Source: Stenotrophomonas terrae (GTDB lineage: Bacteria > Pseudomonadota > Gammaproteobacteria > Xanthomonadales > Xanthomonadaceae). Taken from it: DNA of 64,000 nucleotides. The notes beneath the pieces are model-generated. The model did not search any database and had not been told where the DNA came from. It was given only the letters and a program-made list of their open reading frames with translations. Shown piece after piece: positions 26,876-34,579 of the stretch; position 1 is the first letter of the stretch; the number at the start of each line of letters is the position of its first letter. A program made the position numbers and the translations under genes. The DNA lies in NCBI RefSeq assembly GCF_001431465.1, contig NZ_LDJJ01000028.1:1-64000 (forward strand). The letters run 5' to 3'.

Positions 26876-27304
26876 ATGATGAAAAGACCGTTTGAGGTTG
26901 AGCGTATCGATCATGTGGTGTTCCGGGTTCGCGACCTGGAGCGCAGCATTGCGCTTTATTCCAGCGTGCTGGGCTGCGAGGTGGTGCGCCGTCGCGAGCA
27001 CCTGGGCTTGGTGCACCTGCGCGCTGGCACATCGATGATCGACCTGATCAGCCTTGATGGCAGCTTGGGCGCACGCGGTGGTGCAGGGCCTGGGCCGGAG
27101 GCGCGCAACCTGGATCATCTATGCCTGCGCATCGAGCCCTTCGATGAAGCGGCCTTGCTTGCCTATCTGTCCGCGCATGGCGCAACGCCGTTGGCTGCGG
27201 CGGAGGTCAACTTCGGCGCCGAGGGAGATGGGCTATCGCTGTATTTCCGCGACCCCGATGGAAACACCATTGAATTGAAGGGTCCGGCGTCGGTCGCAGG
27301 CTGA
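26876..27304 (+). CDS. VOC (glyoxalase/bleomycin resistance fold) protein
   Basis: 142 residues. It begins IDHVVFRVRDLERSIALYSSVLGCEVVRR and ends LYFRDPDGNTIELKGP, the paired beta-alpha-beta halves of a vicinal oxygen chelate protein with a metal-site His near the N-terminus and Glu near the C-terminus. The substrate cannot be inferred from sequence or context. The start may be the second ATG (26879). Confidence 0.88.
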   Translation: MMKRPFEVERIDHVVFRVRDLERSIALYSSVLGCEVVRRREHLGLVHLRAGTSMIDLISLDGSLGARGGAGPGPEARNLDHLCLRIEPFDEAALLAYLSAHGATPLAAAEVNFGAEGDGLSLYFRDPDGNTIELKGPASVAG

Positions 27305-27306
27305 AG

Positions 27307-27465
27307 CACGGCTTTGCCCCCTCCCTTGCACCGCAGGTGCAGGGGAGGGCTGGGGAGGGGTGCTTTTCGCTGTAGATCTGCCGCTACGCAGGTAGCGAAT
27401 CCATCGCGAAGATCAACAGCACCCCTCCCAAACCCTCCCCTTGGCGTTGCCAAAGGGAGGGCTCA
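27307..27465. repeat. Two facing copies of a CTCCCT-type intergenic repeat
   Basis: CCCCCTCCCTTGCACCGCAG...GGGGAGGGGTGCTTTTCGCTG (27311-27372) and an inverted relative (27420-27462). The same family occurs at 49345-49390 and in the 53.7-54.0 kb block. Confidence 0.7.
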
Positions 27466-27506
27466 GTACGTCGCCAAAGGCCAAAGGGAAGAGTGAGCGC
27501 TAACCC

Positions 27507-27956
27507 TTATTCTTCCTCGTCGTCGCCCGCGGCTTCCTCGCCACCACCGGGCAGTTCGAGGAAGGCCCAGAACGCGACGTTGTCTTCGGCCCAGCGCGCC
27601 GATGCTTCGGAAAGCACATCCAGCAAGGTATCGAAATCCGCCGAACTGCCCTGGCGCAGGTCATTGGCATCGCTGAAAAGCAGCGCATAGCCGTTGGCCG
27701 GCAGCCATGACAGGTCACGCAGGCCGTCGGACAGGGCATCCCAGTTGCGACTCCAGCCAGCGGGGAAATCCAGTTGCGTACCAATCCGCATCAGCAAGGT
27801 GCGCTTGTCGGCACAACCTTCCAGATCGATGCGGCAGACGCGCAGGCCGGCATCACGCGCCACCGCTGCCAGTCCACCCAGGTCGCCATCACCCACGCCG
27901 TAGACACCGGCCTGGCTGACGTCTTCCAGTCCCATGTCGAAACCGCTGTAACTCAT
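27507..27956 (-). CDS. Barstar-family ribonuclease inhibitor
   Basis: 149 residues. The core (VCRIDLEGCADKRTLLMRIGTQLDFPAGWSRNWDALSDGLRDLSWLPANGYALLFSDA) matches barstar, including the NWDAL...D..W helix that plugs the nuclease active site. An extra acidic tail (GGGEEAAGDDEEE) follows. Its ATG overlaps the end of the barnase-like gene by four bases, so inhibitor and enzyme are translated together. It should protect the cell against that RNase. Confidence 0.9.
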   Translation of the reverse strand: MSYSGFDMGLEDVSQAGVYGVGDGDLGGLAAVARDAGLRVCRIDLEGCADKRTLLMRIGTQLDFPAGWSRNWDALSDGLRDLSWLPANGYALLFSDANDLRQGSSADFDTLLDVLSEASARWAEDNVAFWAFLELPGGGEEAAGDDEEE

Positions 27957-28426
27957 GGCGTACTCCTGGAGGGGACTTCAAAGCTGCGGAAACTCTCGTA
28001 ATGGTCATCGGTGTAATACCAGGCATCCGGCGGATCACCGCCGGTCACGATGCGCTTGGCGCCACGATGGTCCAGCCCGGGTGTATCCACCGTGTATTCG
28101 CGGTAATAACCGCGTGGCCGTTGCGGCAGCTGGCGCTCGCGGTTGCCGAAGGTGCTGCCGTCCTGGCGGTGCGGGTACGGACCACCACGCTGGATCAGGG
28201 CGATGGTCGCGCGTGCTTCGGCAGGCAGGAACCCCGGTAATGGATCGGCCTGGGTTGCCGGGCTGGACTGTGCCTTGCCTTCTGCCTGCGCATGGGTGTC
28301 TGCTGGGCTGCCAACGCCCAGCGATGGCGCGAACTGTGGCGGCGGTGGCTGCTGCGCCACGCGCATGCCCCACAGGCCGGCAACAAGCAGGACGATGGCG
28401 ATAACCAGAAGAGAGGGCTTGCGCAT
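27953..28426 (-). CDS. Barnase-like ribonuclease (membrane-anchored or secreted)
   Basis: 157 residues from ATG 28426. A hydrophobic N-terminus (SLLVIAIVLLVAGLWGM) is a signal or anchor, followed by a Pro/Ala-rich stretch of about 40 residues. The C-terminal 90 residues match the N1/T1/barnase RNase fold: E110 in YYREYTV, R125 in AKRIVTG and H142 in TDDHYESF correspond to the barnase catalytic Glu, Arg and His. Activity is therefore expected, outside the cytoplasm. The downstream overlapping gene is its barstar inhibitor. A possible Fur box lies just upstream. Confidence 0.9.
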   Translation of the reverse strand: MRKPSLLVIAIVLLVAGLWGMRVAQQPPPPQFAPSLGVGSPADTHAQAEGKAQSSPATQADPLPGFLPAEARATIALIQRGGPYPHRQDGSTFGNRERQLPQRPRGYYREYTVDTPGLDHRGAKRIVTGGDPPDAWYYTDDHYESFRSFEVPSRSTP

Positions 28427-28452
28427 CAGCAAAGGCGGTCAGTCAAGGAAAG

Positions 28453-28471
28453 GAGAATGATTATCACGCTG
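28453..28471. promoter_or_regulatory. Possible Fur box upstream of the RNase gene
   Basis: GAGAATGATTATCAC... matches 13 of 19 positions of the Fur consensus GATAATGATAATCATTATC. It is 27 bases from the RNase ATG and about 240 from sodA. A separate palindrome TGAAC-N5-GTTCA lies at 28487-28501. The rest of this 281-base gap shows no gene. Confidence 0.4.
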
Positions 28472-28707
28472 CGCGCTGGTTTTTGTTGAACGATCGGTTC
28501 ATGCGCTGTTTCTGTCGTGCTGGTTCACGGGCCGATAACAATGCCTGCGAAAAGTGCCCGAAAAACGATGATCCCGATGACGGGACAAAGTTTCCTTTAC
28601 ATCGGCCTTGGTAAGTTGAGCGTTCCTGCCTACCATTCACCTCTGCATCTGTATCGCCCGGGCTTTCCGGGCACAGACCCCCAGGCATATACCCAAGGAG
28701 ATCCGTG

Positions 28708-29319
28708 ATGGCCTATACCCTGCCCAAGCTGCCTTACGCTTACGACGCGCTGGAACCGTACATGGATGCGGCCACGGTCGAGATCCATTACTCCAAGCAC
28801 CACCAGACCTACGTCAACAACCTCAACGCGCTGGTCGAAGGCACCGAATACGCCGACCTGCCGATCGATGAGCTGCTGCGCAAGGTCAAGACCCTGCCGG
28901 AAAACCTGCAGCAGGGCGTGCGCAACCAAGGTGGCGGCCACGGCAACCATTCGCTGTTCTGGGACGTGATCGGCCCGAACGCCGGTGGCACCCCGAGCGG
29001 CGCGCTGGCCAAGGCCATCGACGAGCAGCTTGGCGGTTTCGACAAGTTCAAGGAAGCCTTCACCAAGGCTGCGCTGACCCAGTTCGGCTCTGGCTGGGCG
29101 TGGCTGAGCGTCGGCGCCGACAAGAAGCTGCTGGTGGAAAAGAGCTCCAACCAGGAAAGCCCGCTGATGGAAGGCCGCACCCCGGTGCTGACCATTGACG
29201 TGTGGGAGCACGCCTACTACCTGAAGTTCCAGAACCGCCGCGCCGAGTTCATCGAAACCTTCTACAGCCTGATCAACTGGAAGGAAGTGGAGCGTCGTTA
29301 CCAGGAAGCAATCGCCTGA
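28708..29319 (+). CDS. sodA: Superoxide dismutase, Mn type
   Basis: 203 residues. It converts superoxide to hydrogen peroxide and oxygen. Metal ligands are visible in IHYSKHHQTY (first His), GGHGNHSLFW (second His) and DVWEHAYYLKFQNRR (Asp and His). GGHGNHSLFW and the Gln-lacking DVWEHAYY context favour manganese, though metal use is not certain from sequence. ATG 28708 follows AAGGAGATCC; the frame also opens at GTG 28705. No signal peptide, so it is cytoplasmic. A terminator follows. Confidence 0.93.
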   Translation: MAYTLPKLPYAYDALEPYMDAATVEIHYSKHHQTYVNNLNALVEGTEYADLPIDELLRKVKTLPENLQQGVRNQGGGHGNHSLFWDVIGPNAGGTPSGALAKAIDEQLGGFDKFKEAFTKAALTQFGSGWAWLSVGADKKLLVEKSSNQESPLMEGRTPVLTIDVWEHAYYLKFQNRRAEFIETFYSLINWKEVERRYQEAIA

Positions 29320-29360
29320 TTGCGGTGACCTGAAGTGGTGGCGGATGTAGTCGCTACCGC

Positions 29361-29394
29361 AACAAAGGCCGGGCATCGCCCGGCCTTTGTTGTT
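29361..29394 (+). terminator. Intrinsic terminator of sodA (first of two copies)
   Basis: AACAAAGGCCGGGC/GCCCGGCCTTTGTT, a long perfect stem. The same hairpin recurs at 29536-29569. Confidence 0.85.
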
Positions 29395-29710
29395 TCAGGA
29401 ACACCTGGTTGTGGGCCAGCCCGGTTTGTGGGAGCGGCGTAAGCCGCGAAGCAGACACATCATCAGATGGCACAGGTGCCAAGGGTTTGTGCAACGCCAG
29501 TTTCGCGGCTTACGCCGCTCCTACAGCCAGAGCACAACAAAGGCCGGGCATCGCCCGGCCTTTGTTGTTTCAGGAACACTTGCTTGTGGGGCAGCCCATT
29601 TGTGGGAGCGGCGTAAGCCGCGAAGCAGACACATCATCAGATGGCGCAGATGCCAGGGGTTTCTGCAGCGCCAGCTTCGCGGCTTACGCCGCTCCCACAG
29701 CCAGCTGCCG
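29361..29710. repeat. Tandem duplication of a terminator plus REPIN unit
   Basis: Two units of about 175 bases (29361-29535 and 29536-29710), each made of a terminator (AACAAAGGCCGGGCATCGCC..., hairpin plus T-run), a short spacer with CTTGTGGG-like sequence, and an inverted REP pair (29427-29525 and 29601-29700). The copies differ by scattered substitutions and a one-base indel. This fills the 404-base gap after sodA; no gene is present. Confidence 0.85.
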
Positions 29711-29723
29711 GCCCGTTGCCGCT

Positions 29724-30533
29724 TCAGGGCTGCTCAGCGTCAACGCTGGCCGGAATCCGGGTGATACGCAGCGTCGCCATCATGCCCAGCGGCTCGGGCG
29801 CGGTCTGCGCATCGCTGGCGGGTAGTTGAATTGGCTGTTGGGTGATATCGGCAAAACTGCGGACCTGGTACAGCACGTCCAGGCCGTGGCGGGCACCGGC
29901 TGCTGGATCGGCATCGCTACGCTGGTTGGATGGATTCCTGCGCGCCGGCTGGTAGCCCGGCAGCTGTCGCACCAGCTCCTCGGTGGGGGCGGCGAAGTCG
30001 CCGATGATCAGCGAGGGCAGTCCCTCGGCGGTGGCATCCATCCATGAGCGCAGGTCGGCCGCCTGATGGCCGCGCGACACCGCGGTGTTGTCGGTGGGGC
30101 ACATGCTGGCCGCGTAGATGTTCAGCAGCGCCTGCTGCAGTTGCAGGCGTTGCATGCCGGCGGCGGCGGGGGCTTCATCGCCGTGCAGCAGGGTGATGCC
30201 GTCCTGCTGTGCGGTCAGCCGGGTCAGCACGGCGTTGCCGCGGCGTTCGGACTGGCTGGGGCGGTCGGCGCTGATGAAATCGCAGCTGTACTTGAGCCGG
30301 GTGCCCAGCCAACAGGCCGGGTTGCTGGCGGTCCCGCGTTGGCGGACATCCTGCACGATGATCACGTCCGGACGCAGTGACTCCATCAACTGGGCGATAC
30401 GGTCGCGTTGGCCAACCCAGCTTTCGCCGCTGTCCGGGAGGCGCAGATTGGCGATTTTTATGACCGGCAGTACCGGCTCGGCCAGTACGCCAAATGACAG
30501 GACAAGCAGTCCAAAACAGCCCCAGCGCAGCAT
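29724..30533 (-). CDS. Secreted EEP-fold protein with degenerate active site
   Basis: 269 residues with a signal peptide (MLRWGCFGLLVLSFGVLAEP). The layout follows endonuclease/exonuclease/phosphatase proteins: IKIANLRL, RPDVIIVQDV, LPSLIIGDFAAP and LDVLYQV. The usual catalytic glutamate (QE) is Asp (QDV), the Asn of GDFN is Ala, and the final SDH is replaced by PLG. A phosphodiesterase role is therefore unlikely, and the protein may have only a binding role. It is divergent from the POT transporter. Confidence 0.72.
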   Translation of the reverse strand: MLRWGCFGLLVLSFGVLAEPVLPVIKIANLRLPDSGESWVGQRDRIAQLMESLRPDVIIVQDVRQRGTASNPACWLGTRLKYSCDFISADRPSQSERRGNAVLTRLTAQQDGITLLHGDEAPAAAGMQRLQLQQALLNIYAASMCPTDNTAVSRGHQAADLRSWMDATAEGLPSLIIGDFAAPTEELVRQLPGYQPARRNPSNQRSDADPAAGARHGLDVLYQVRSFADITQQPIQLPASDAQTAPEPLGMMATLRITRIPASVDAEQP

Positions 30534-30712
30534 TGCAAGGCCTCGTGGTGAGGGACTGTCATGCTAGTACTTTCCGCGTAGAGGGCTTGTGCATGGTTTT
30601 GTACTAAGGTTTTACCTCTACAGGCGGTAGGCGTTTTACTGATCGGGGGCTGCTCTGGTTCCTGGCGTGATGCGTTACGCTTGCAACCTTTGTATTCACG
30701 GATCGCCCTCAG

Positions 30713-32281
30713 ATGACGACCAATCACGTGGCAGCAGCCCCGGACCCCAAGGCAAAGATGCCGCGCCAGATCGGCTACATCATCGGCAACGAAGCCTGCG
30801 AGCGCTTCAGCTTCTACGGGATGCGCAACATCCTGGTGCAGTTCCTGATCACCTCGCTGCTGTTGCAGGAGATCACCTCCGAAGGCCGTGCGGGTGAGGC
30901 CAAGGACATCATGCACAGCTTCATGATCGGCGTGTATTTCTTCCCGCTGCTCGGTGGCTGGCTGGCCGACCGCTTCTTCGGCAAATACCACACCATTCTC
31001 TGGTTCAGCCTGATCTACTGCGCCGGCCACCTCTGCCTGGCCTTGTTCGAGGGCAGCCGGCAGGGCTTCTTCCTTGGCCTGGGGCTGATCGCGCTGGGTG
31101 CCGGCGGCATCAAGCCGCTGGTGGCCTCGTTCATGGGCGACCAGTTCGACCAGGGCAACAAGCACCTGGCCAAGCTGGTGTTCGACGCCTTCTATTGGAT
31201 CATCAACTTCGGCTCGCTGTTTGCCTCGCTGCTGATCCCGCTGGCGCTGAAGAACCTTGGCCCGCAATGGGCGTTCGGCATCCCCGGTATCCTGATGTTC
31301 GTGGCCACCTTCGTGTTCTGGCTGGGCCGCAAGCGCTATGTGCTGGTGCCGCTGCCGCCCAAGGATCCGCATTCCTTCGCCAACGTGGTGCGTACCGCGT
31401 TGCTGGCGCAGGCGCCGGGCCAGGGTCGCATGGGCCTGGTGGTAGCCGTGCTGGGCGTGGTGCTGGCGCTGGCCTCGTTCGCGCTGGTGCCCAGCCTGGG
31501 CATCGTGATCTGCCTGTGTCTGGCGCTGGTGGCGGTGCTGGCCGGCATCGGCGGCGGCACCATGCTGCAGCTGGACCGCGCCCGTATCGTGCACCCGGAG
31601 GCCGCTGTCGAAGGCGTGCGCTCGGTGCTCAAGGTGCTGGTGATCTTCGCCCTGACCACGCCGTTCTTCTCCTTGTTCGACCAGAAGGCCTCGACCTGGG
31701 TGTTGCAGGGCCAGCAGATGAGCATGCCGAGCTGGTTCACCGCCTCGCAGATGCAGGCGCTCAATCCGCTGCTGGTGATGATCCTTATCCCGTTCAACAA
31801 CCTGGTGCTTTACCCGGCACTGCGCCGCTTCGGTTTCGAGCCGACCGCGCTGCGGCGGATGACCGCGGGTATCGCCTTCAGTGGCCTGGCCTGGATCGTG
31901 GTTGGCTGCATCCAGATGGTGATGGACGGTGGCGACGCCATGTCGATCTTCTGGCAGATCCTGCCGTATGCACTGCTCACCTTCGGTGAGGTGCTGGTCT
32001 CGGCCACTGGCCTGGAGTTTGCCTACAGCCAGGCGCCGCCCTCGATGAAGGGCGTGGTGATGAGCTTCTGGAACCTGACCACCACCATCGGTAACCTGTG
32101 GGTGCTGCTGTCCAACGCAGCGGTGCGCAACCATGCGGTGACCGACCGCATCGCCAGCACCGGCTTGAGCGAGACGGCCTTCCTGATGTTCTTCTTTGCC
32201 GGCTTTGCGTTCATCGCGGCGTTGGCATTTGGCATCTATGCGCGCCGTTACAAGATGGTCGACAACTACCGGGCTGTTTGA
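30713..32281 (+). CDS. POT/PTR family proton-coupled peptide transporter
   Basis: 522 residues with about fourteen hydrophobic helices. The N-terminus has the proton-coupling motif NEACERFSFYGMRNIL (ExxERFxY), and the PTR2 signature FDAFYWIINFGS is present. It should import di- and tripeptides with protons across the inner membrane. A rhomboid protease gene starts two bases after its stop, so the two are co-translated. Confidence 0.93.
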   Translation: MTTNHVAAAPDPKAKMPRQIGYIIGNEACERFSFYGMRNILVQFLITSLLLQEITSEGRAGEAKDIMHSFMIGVYFFPLLGGWLADRFFGKYHTILWFSLIYCAGHLCLALFEGSRQGFFLGLGLIALGAGGIKPLVASFMGDQFDQGNKHLAKLVFDAFYWIINFGSLFASLLIPLALKNLGPQWAFGIPGILMFVATFVFWLGRKRYVLVPLPPKDPHSFANVVRTALLAQAPGQGRMGLVVAVLGVVLALASFALVPSLGIVICLCLALVAVLAGIGGGTMLQLDRARIVHPEAAVEGVRSVLKVLVIFALTTPFFSLFDQKASTWVLQGQQMSMPSWFTASQMQALNPLLVMILIPFNNLVLYPALRRFGFEPTALRRMTAGIAFSGLAWIVVGCIQMVMDGGDAMSIFWQILPYALLTFGEVLVSATGLEFAYSQAPPSMKGVVMSFWNLTTTIGNLWVLLSNAAVRNHAVTDRIASTGLSETAFLMFFFAGFAFIAALAFGIYARRYKMVDNYRAV

Positions 32282-32283
32282 AC

Positions 32284-32904
32284 ATGCAAGGAATCATCAC
32301 CCTGATCCTGATCGCCATCACTGCGTTGGTGTCGTGGATGGCGTTCAACAACCGCAAGCTGGCGGATCGGCTGATCCTGTGGCCGCCAGCCATCGACAAG
32401 CACAAGCAGTACGACCGGTTGGTGACCTACGGGTTCATCCACGCCGACTTCGGGCACCTGTTGTTCAACATGGTCACCCTGTACTTCTTCGGCCGTTCGA
32501 TCGAGGTCATCATGCTCGGCATCACCGGGCAGTGGTGGGTGTATCCGCTGTTCTACCTGGCGGCGTTGGTGGTATCGATCCTGCCGACCTACCTGAAGAA
32601 CCAGAAGAACCCCAACTACCTGAGCCTTGGCGCGTCGGGTGCAGTCTCGGCGGTGTTGTTCGCCTACATCCTGATCGCACCGTGGAAGCTGATCCTGGTG
32701 ATGTTCATCCCGGTCCCGGCCATCGTCTATGCTGCGTTCTACGTGGGCTACAGCATCTGGATGGACAAGAAGGGCGGTGACAACGTCAACCACAGCGCGC
32801 ACCTGTCAGGCGCCGCTTTCGGCGTGATGTTCATGCTGATCATGGAGCCGGAGCTGCTGCAGCATTTCCTGCAGAGCCTGATGAATCCCACTTTCCGCTT
32901 CTGA
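32284..32904 (+). CDS. Rhomboid-family intramembrane serine protease
   Basis: 206 residues with six hydrophobic helices. The catalytic serine is in LSLGASGAVSAVLF and the histidine in NHSAHLSGAAFG. HADFGHLLFNMVTLYFFG, the conserved region around helix 2, is also present, so it should be active. It cuts membrane proteins within the bilayer; the substrate is unknown. The gene is two bases downstream of the peptide transporter, and the frame is open upstream inside that gene. Confidence 0.9.
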   Translation: MQGIITLILIAITALVSWMAFNNRKLADRLILWPPAIDKHKQYDRLVTYGFIHADFGHLLFNMVTLYFFGRSIEVIMLGITGQWWVYPLFYLAALVVSILPTYLKNQKNPNYLSLGASGAVSAVLFAYILIAPWKLILVMFIPVPAIVYAAFYVGYSIWMDKKGGDNVNHSAHLSGAAFGVMFMLIMEPELLQHFLQSLMNPTFRF

Positions 32905-32944
32905 TCGGGGCCAAGGACGGGGCCGGCAGTGGCCCGGATGCAAC

Positions 32945-32971
32945 AGCGCCGGCTTACTCCGCCGGCGCTGC
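32945..32971. terminator. Hairpin after the rhomboid gene
   Basis: AGCGCCGGC pairs with GCCGGCGCT around TTACTCC, with a second hairpin (CCCACCGCG/CGCGGTGGG) directly after. No T-run. Confidence 0.4.
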
Positions 32972-33015
32972 ATCGCCCACCGCGCTGGCGCGGTGGGTAA
33001 GCGGCTGAGTCTGGC

Positions 33016-33180
33016 TCAGGCCGCGTAGCTGTCGAGCAGGCGCGAGTAGACCTCGCTGTCGATCTTCTTGAATTCCCAGCTACGGGTGTCACCGGCGACG
33101 GTCAGTTGGAACAGGCCCTCGAGCAGGGTGGCATCATGGTCGTTGGACGGAATCTGCATCGTGCTGTCATTGTCGAACAT
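33016..33180 (-). CDS. Small conserved-looking protein of unknown function
   Basis: 54 residues from ATG 33180 (MFDNDSTMQIPSNDHDATLL...EVYSRLLDSYAA), acidic, no signal peptide or membrane segment. Codons end mostly in G or C as in neighbouring genes. The frame extends 23 codons further upstream, but that part has a different, Arg/Leu/Cys-rich character. No family recognised. Confidence 0.5.
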   Translation of the reverse strand: MFDNDSTMQIPSNDHDATLLEGLFQLTVAGDTRSWEFKKIDSEVYSRLLDSYAA

Positions 33181-33377
33181 GGGGCACCTGGCCTGCTGTC
33201 TGTTGTTTGTGGATATACACAGCAAAAGCCGTGCCAGCTTTTGAGACACAGATCAGGGTTTGATTGCGCTGGCGCAGTCGGAGACGATGTCGGAAAGTGA
33301 CGCACAGCGGCGTTCCTGTCTGATCAGGCGTCATCACGTCGCCTTCACCGATCCCTTCGTGTCCCGCAGGAGCAGCC

Positions 33378-33671
33378 ATGACCTCAAACAATCCATCGCC
33401 AGCAAGCATCGAGCACGACGCCGGCGCGCACCGGTTCCAGACCACCGTCGATGGCGCGCTTGCGGTACTGGACTACGGGTTGCGGGACGGGGTGATGGTC
33501 ATTACCCACACCGTGGTGCCCGAGGCGATTGGCGGCCGCGGTATCGCCGCGCAGTTGACCCGGTTTGCGCTGGATCATGCCCGCGCTGCCGGCTGGAAGG
33601 TGGTGCCGGCCTGCAGCTATGCGGCGGCCTTCCTGCAACGCCATGGCGAATACGCGGACCTGCTGGGATAA
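33378..33671 (+). CDS. Small GNAT-like acetyltransferase (YjdJ type)
   Basis: 97 residues. The compact GNAT core is visible: LDYGLRDGVMVITHTVVPEAIGGRGIAAQLTRFALDHARAAGWKVVPACSYAAAFLQRHGEY, with the acetyl-CoA binding GGRGIAAQL loop. Proteins of this size form the Acetyltransf_CG group, of unknown substrate. CAGGAG precedes the ATG. It may be transcribed with the lipoprotein 62 bases downstream. Confidence 0.85.
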   Translation: MTSNNPSPASIEHDAGAHRFQTTVDGALAVLDYGLRDGVMVITHTVVPEAIGGRGIAAQLTRFALDHARAAGWKVVPACSYAAAFLQRHGEYADLLG

Positions 33672-33732
33672 TTGCAGGGGCATGGCCAAGCCCGACCGGG
33701 CGGCCGCACAAACTTCTAAGGATTGAAAGGGC

Positions 33733-34560
33733 ATGAACAGGTTGGTACGGGGATCGTCTGCCGCAGCGGTATTGCTGCTGGCATTGGCTGGTTGCAAGCA
33801 GGAGGAACAGGGTGCGCCGGTCGCCCCGGCCGCGGAACCGGTGCAGGCACCGGTTGTGGCTGCGCCTGCGGCAGCTGATCTGCACGATGTGATCGAGAAC
33901 ACCCCCAGCTATGTGATTGGTATCAGCTACCCGCCGGCAGCGTCCAAGTATCCGGGTCTGGCCAATGCATTGAGCGACTATGCCGGCCATGCCAAGGCCG
34001 ACCTGTTGAAGTCGGTGGCCGAGCTGGGCAACGACAAGCCCACCGCGCCCTACGAACTGTCACTTGCCTTCGACATGCTGGTGGAAACGCCGGCCGTGGT
34101 GGCGGTGTCTGCCGACGGCAGCAGCTATACCGGCGGCGCCCACGGCCAGCCGCTGGTCGCCCGTTTTGTATGGTTGCCCGAGCAGCAGCAGTTGCTGAAG
34201 GCTGACGACCTTATTGCCGACGCCAAGGGCTGGCAGGCGATCAGCGATTTCACCGAGGACAAACTGCTGGAGCAGGCCACGGTGCGCGCGCAGGGCGAAG
34301 ACATGTCGCCGGAGGAGCAGCAGGCCCAGGTCCGCAATCTGTCCAAGATGATCGATGAAGGCACTGCGGCCGACGCCACCAACTTCGGCCAGTTCCAGCC
34401 GGTGATGGATGCCACGGGCAAGATCGCCGCATTGCGTTTCGTGTTCCCGCCGTACCAGGTGGGGCCGTATTCGGATGGCACGCAGACCGTGGATGTCCCG
34501 GCTGCGGTGTTGTTGCCGCATGTGGCGGCGGATTACCGGGGGCTGTTCGCGCACCCCTGA
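33733..34560 (+). CDS. DUF3298-containing lipoprotein
   Basis: 275 residues. The lipobox LALAGC and a Pro/Ala-rich linker anchor it. The mature domain (FDMLVETPAVVAVSADGSSYTGGAHGQPLVARFVWLPEQQQLLKADDLI... FVFPPYQVGPYSDGTQTVDVPAAVLLP) is of the DUF3298/RsiV-like type, where the GGAHG and FPPYQVGPYSDG patterns are diagnostic. RsiV binds lysozyme, but there is no sigma factor beside this gene, so that role should not be transferred. cfa begins 19 bases after its stop. Confidence 0.87.
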   Translation: MNRLVRGSSAAAVLLLALAGCKQEEQGAPVAPAAEPVQAPVVAAPAAADLHDVIENTPSYVIGISYPPAASKYPGLANALSDYAGHAKADLLKSVAELGNDKPTAPYELSLAFDMLVETPAVVAVSADGSSYTGGAHGQPLVARFVWLPEQQQLLKADDLIADAKGWQAISDFTEDKLLEQATVRAQGEDMSPEEQQAQVRNLSKMIDEGTAADATNFGQFQPVMDATGKIAALRFVFPPYQVGPYSDGTQTVDVPAAVLLPHVAADYRGLFAHP

Positions 34561-34579
34561 AGCACACAGGAGGTCAGTG

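Noticed and set aside
30458-32134. 558-codon minus-strand open frame over the POT transporter
   Set aside because: Antisense shadow; His/Gln-rich composition typical of reversed GC-rich codons.
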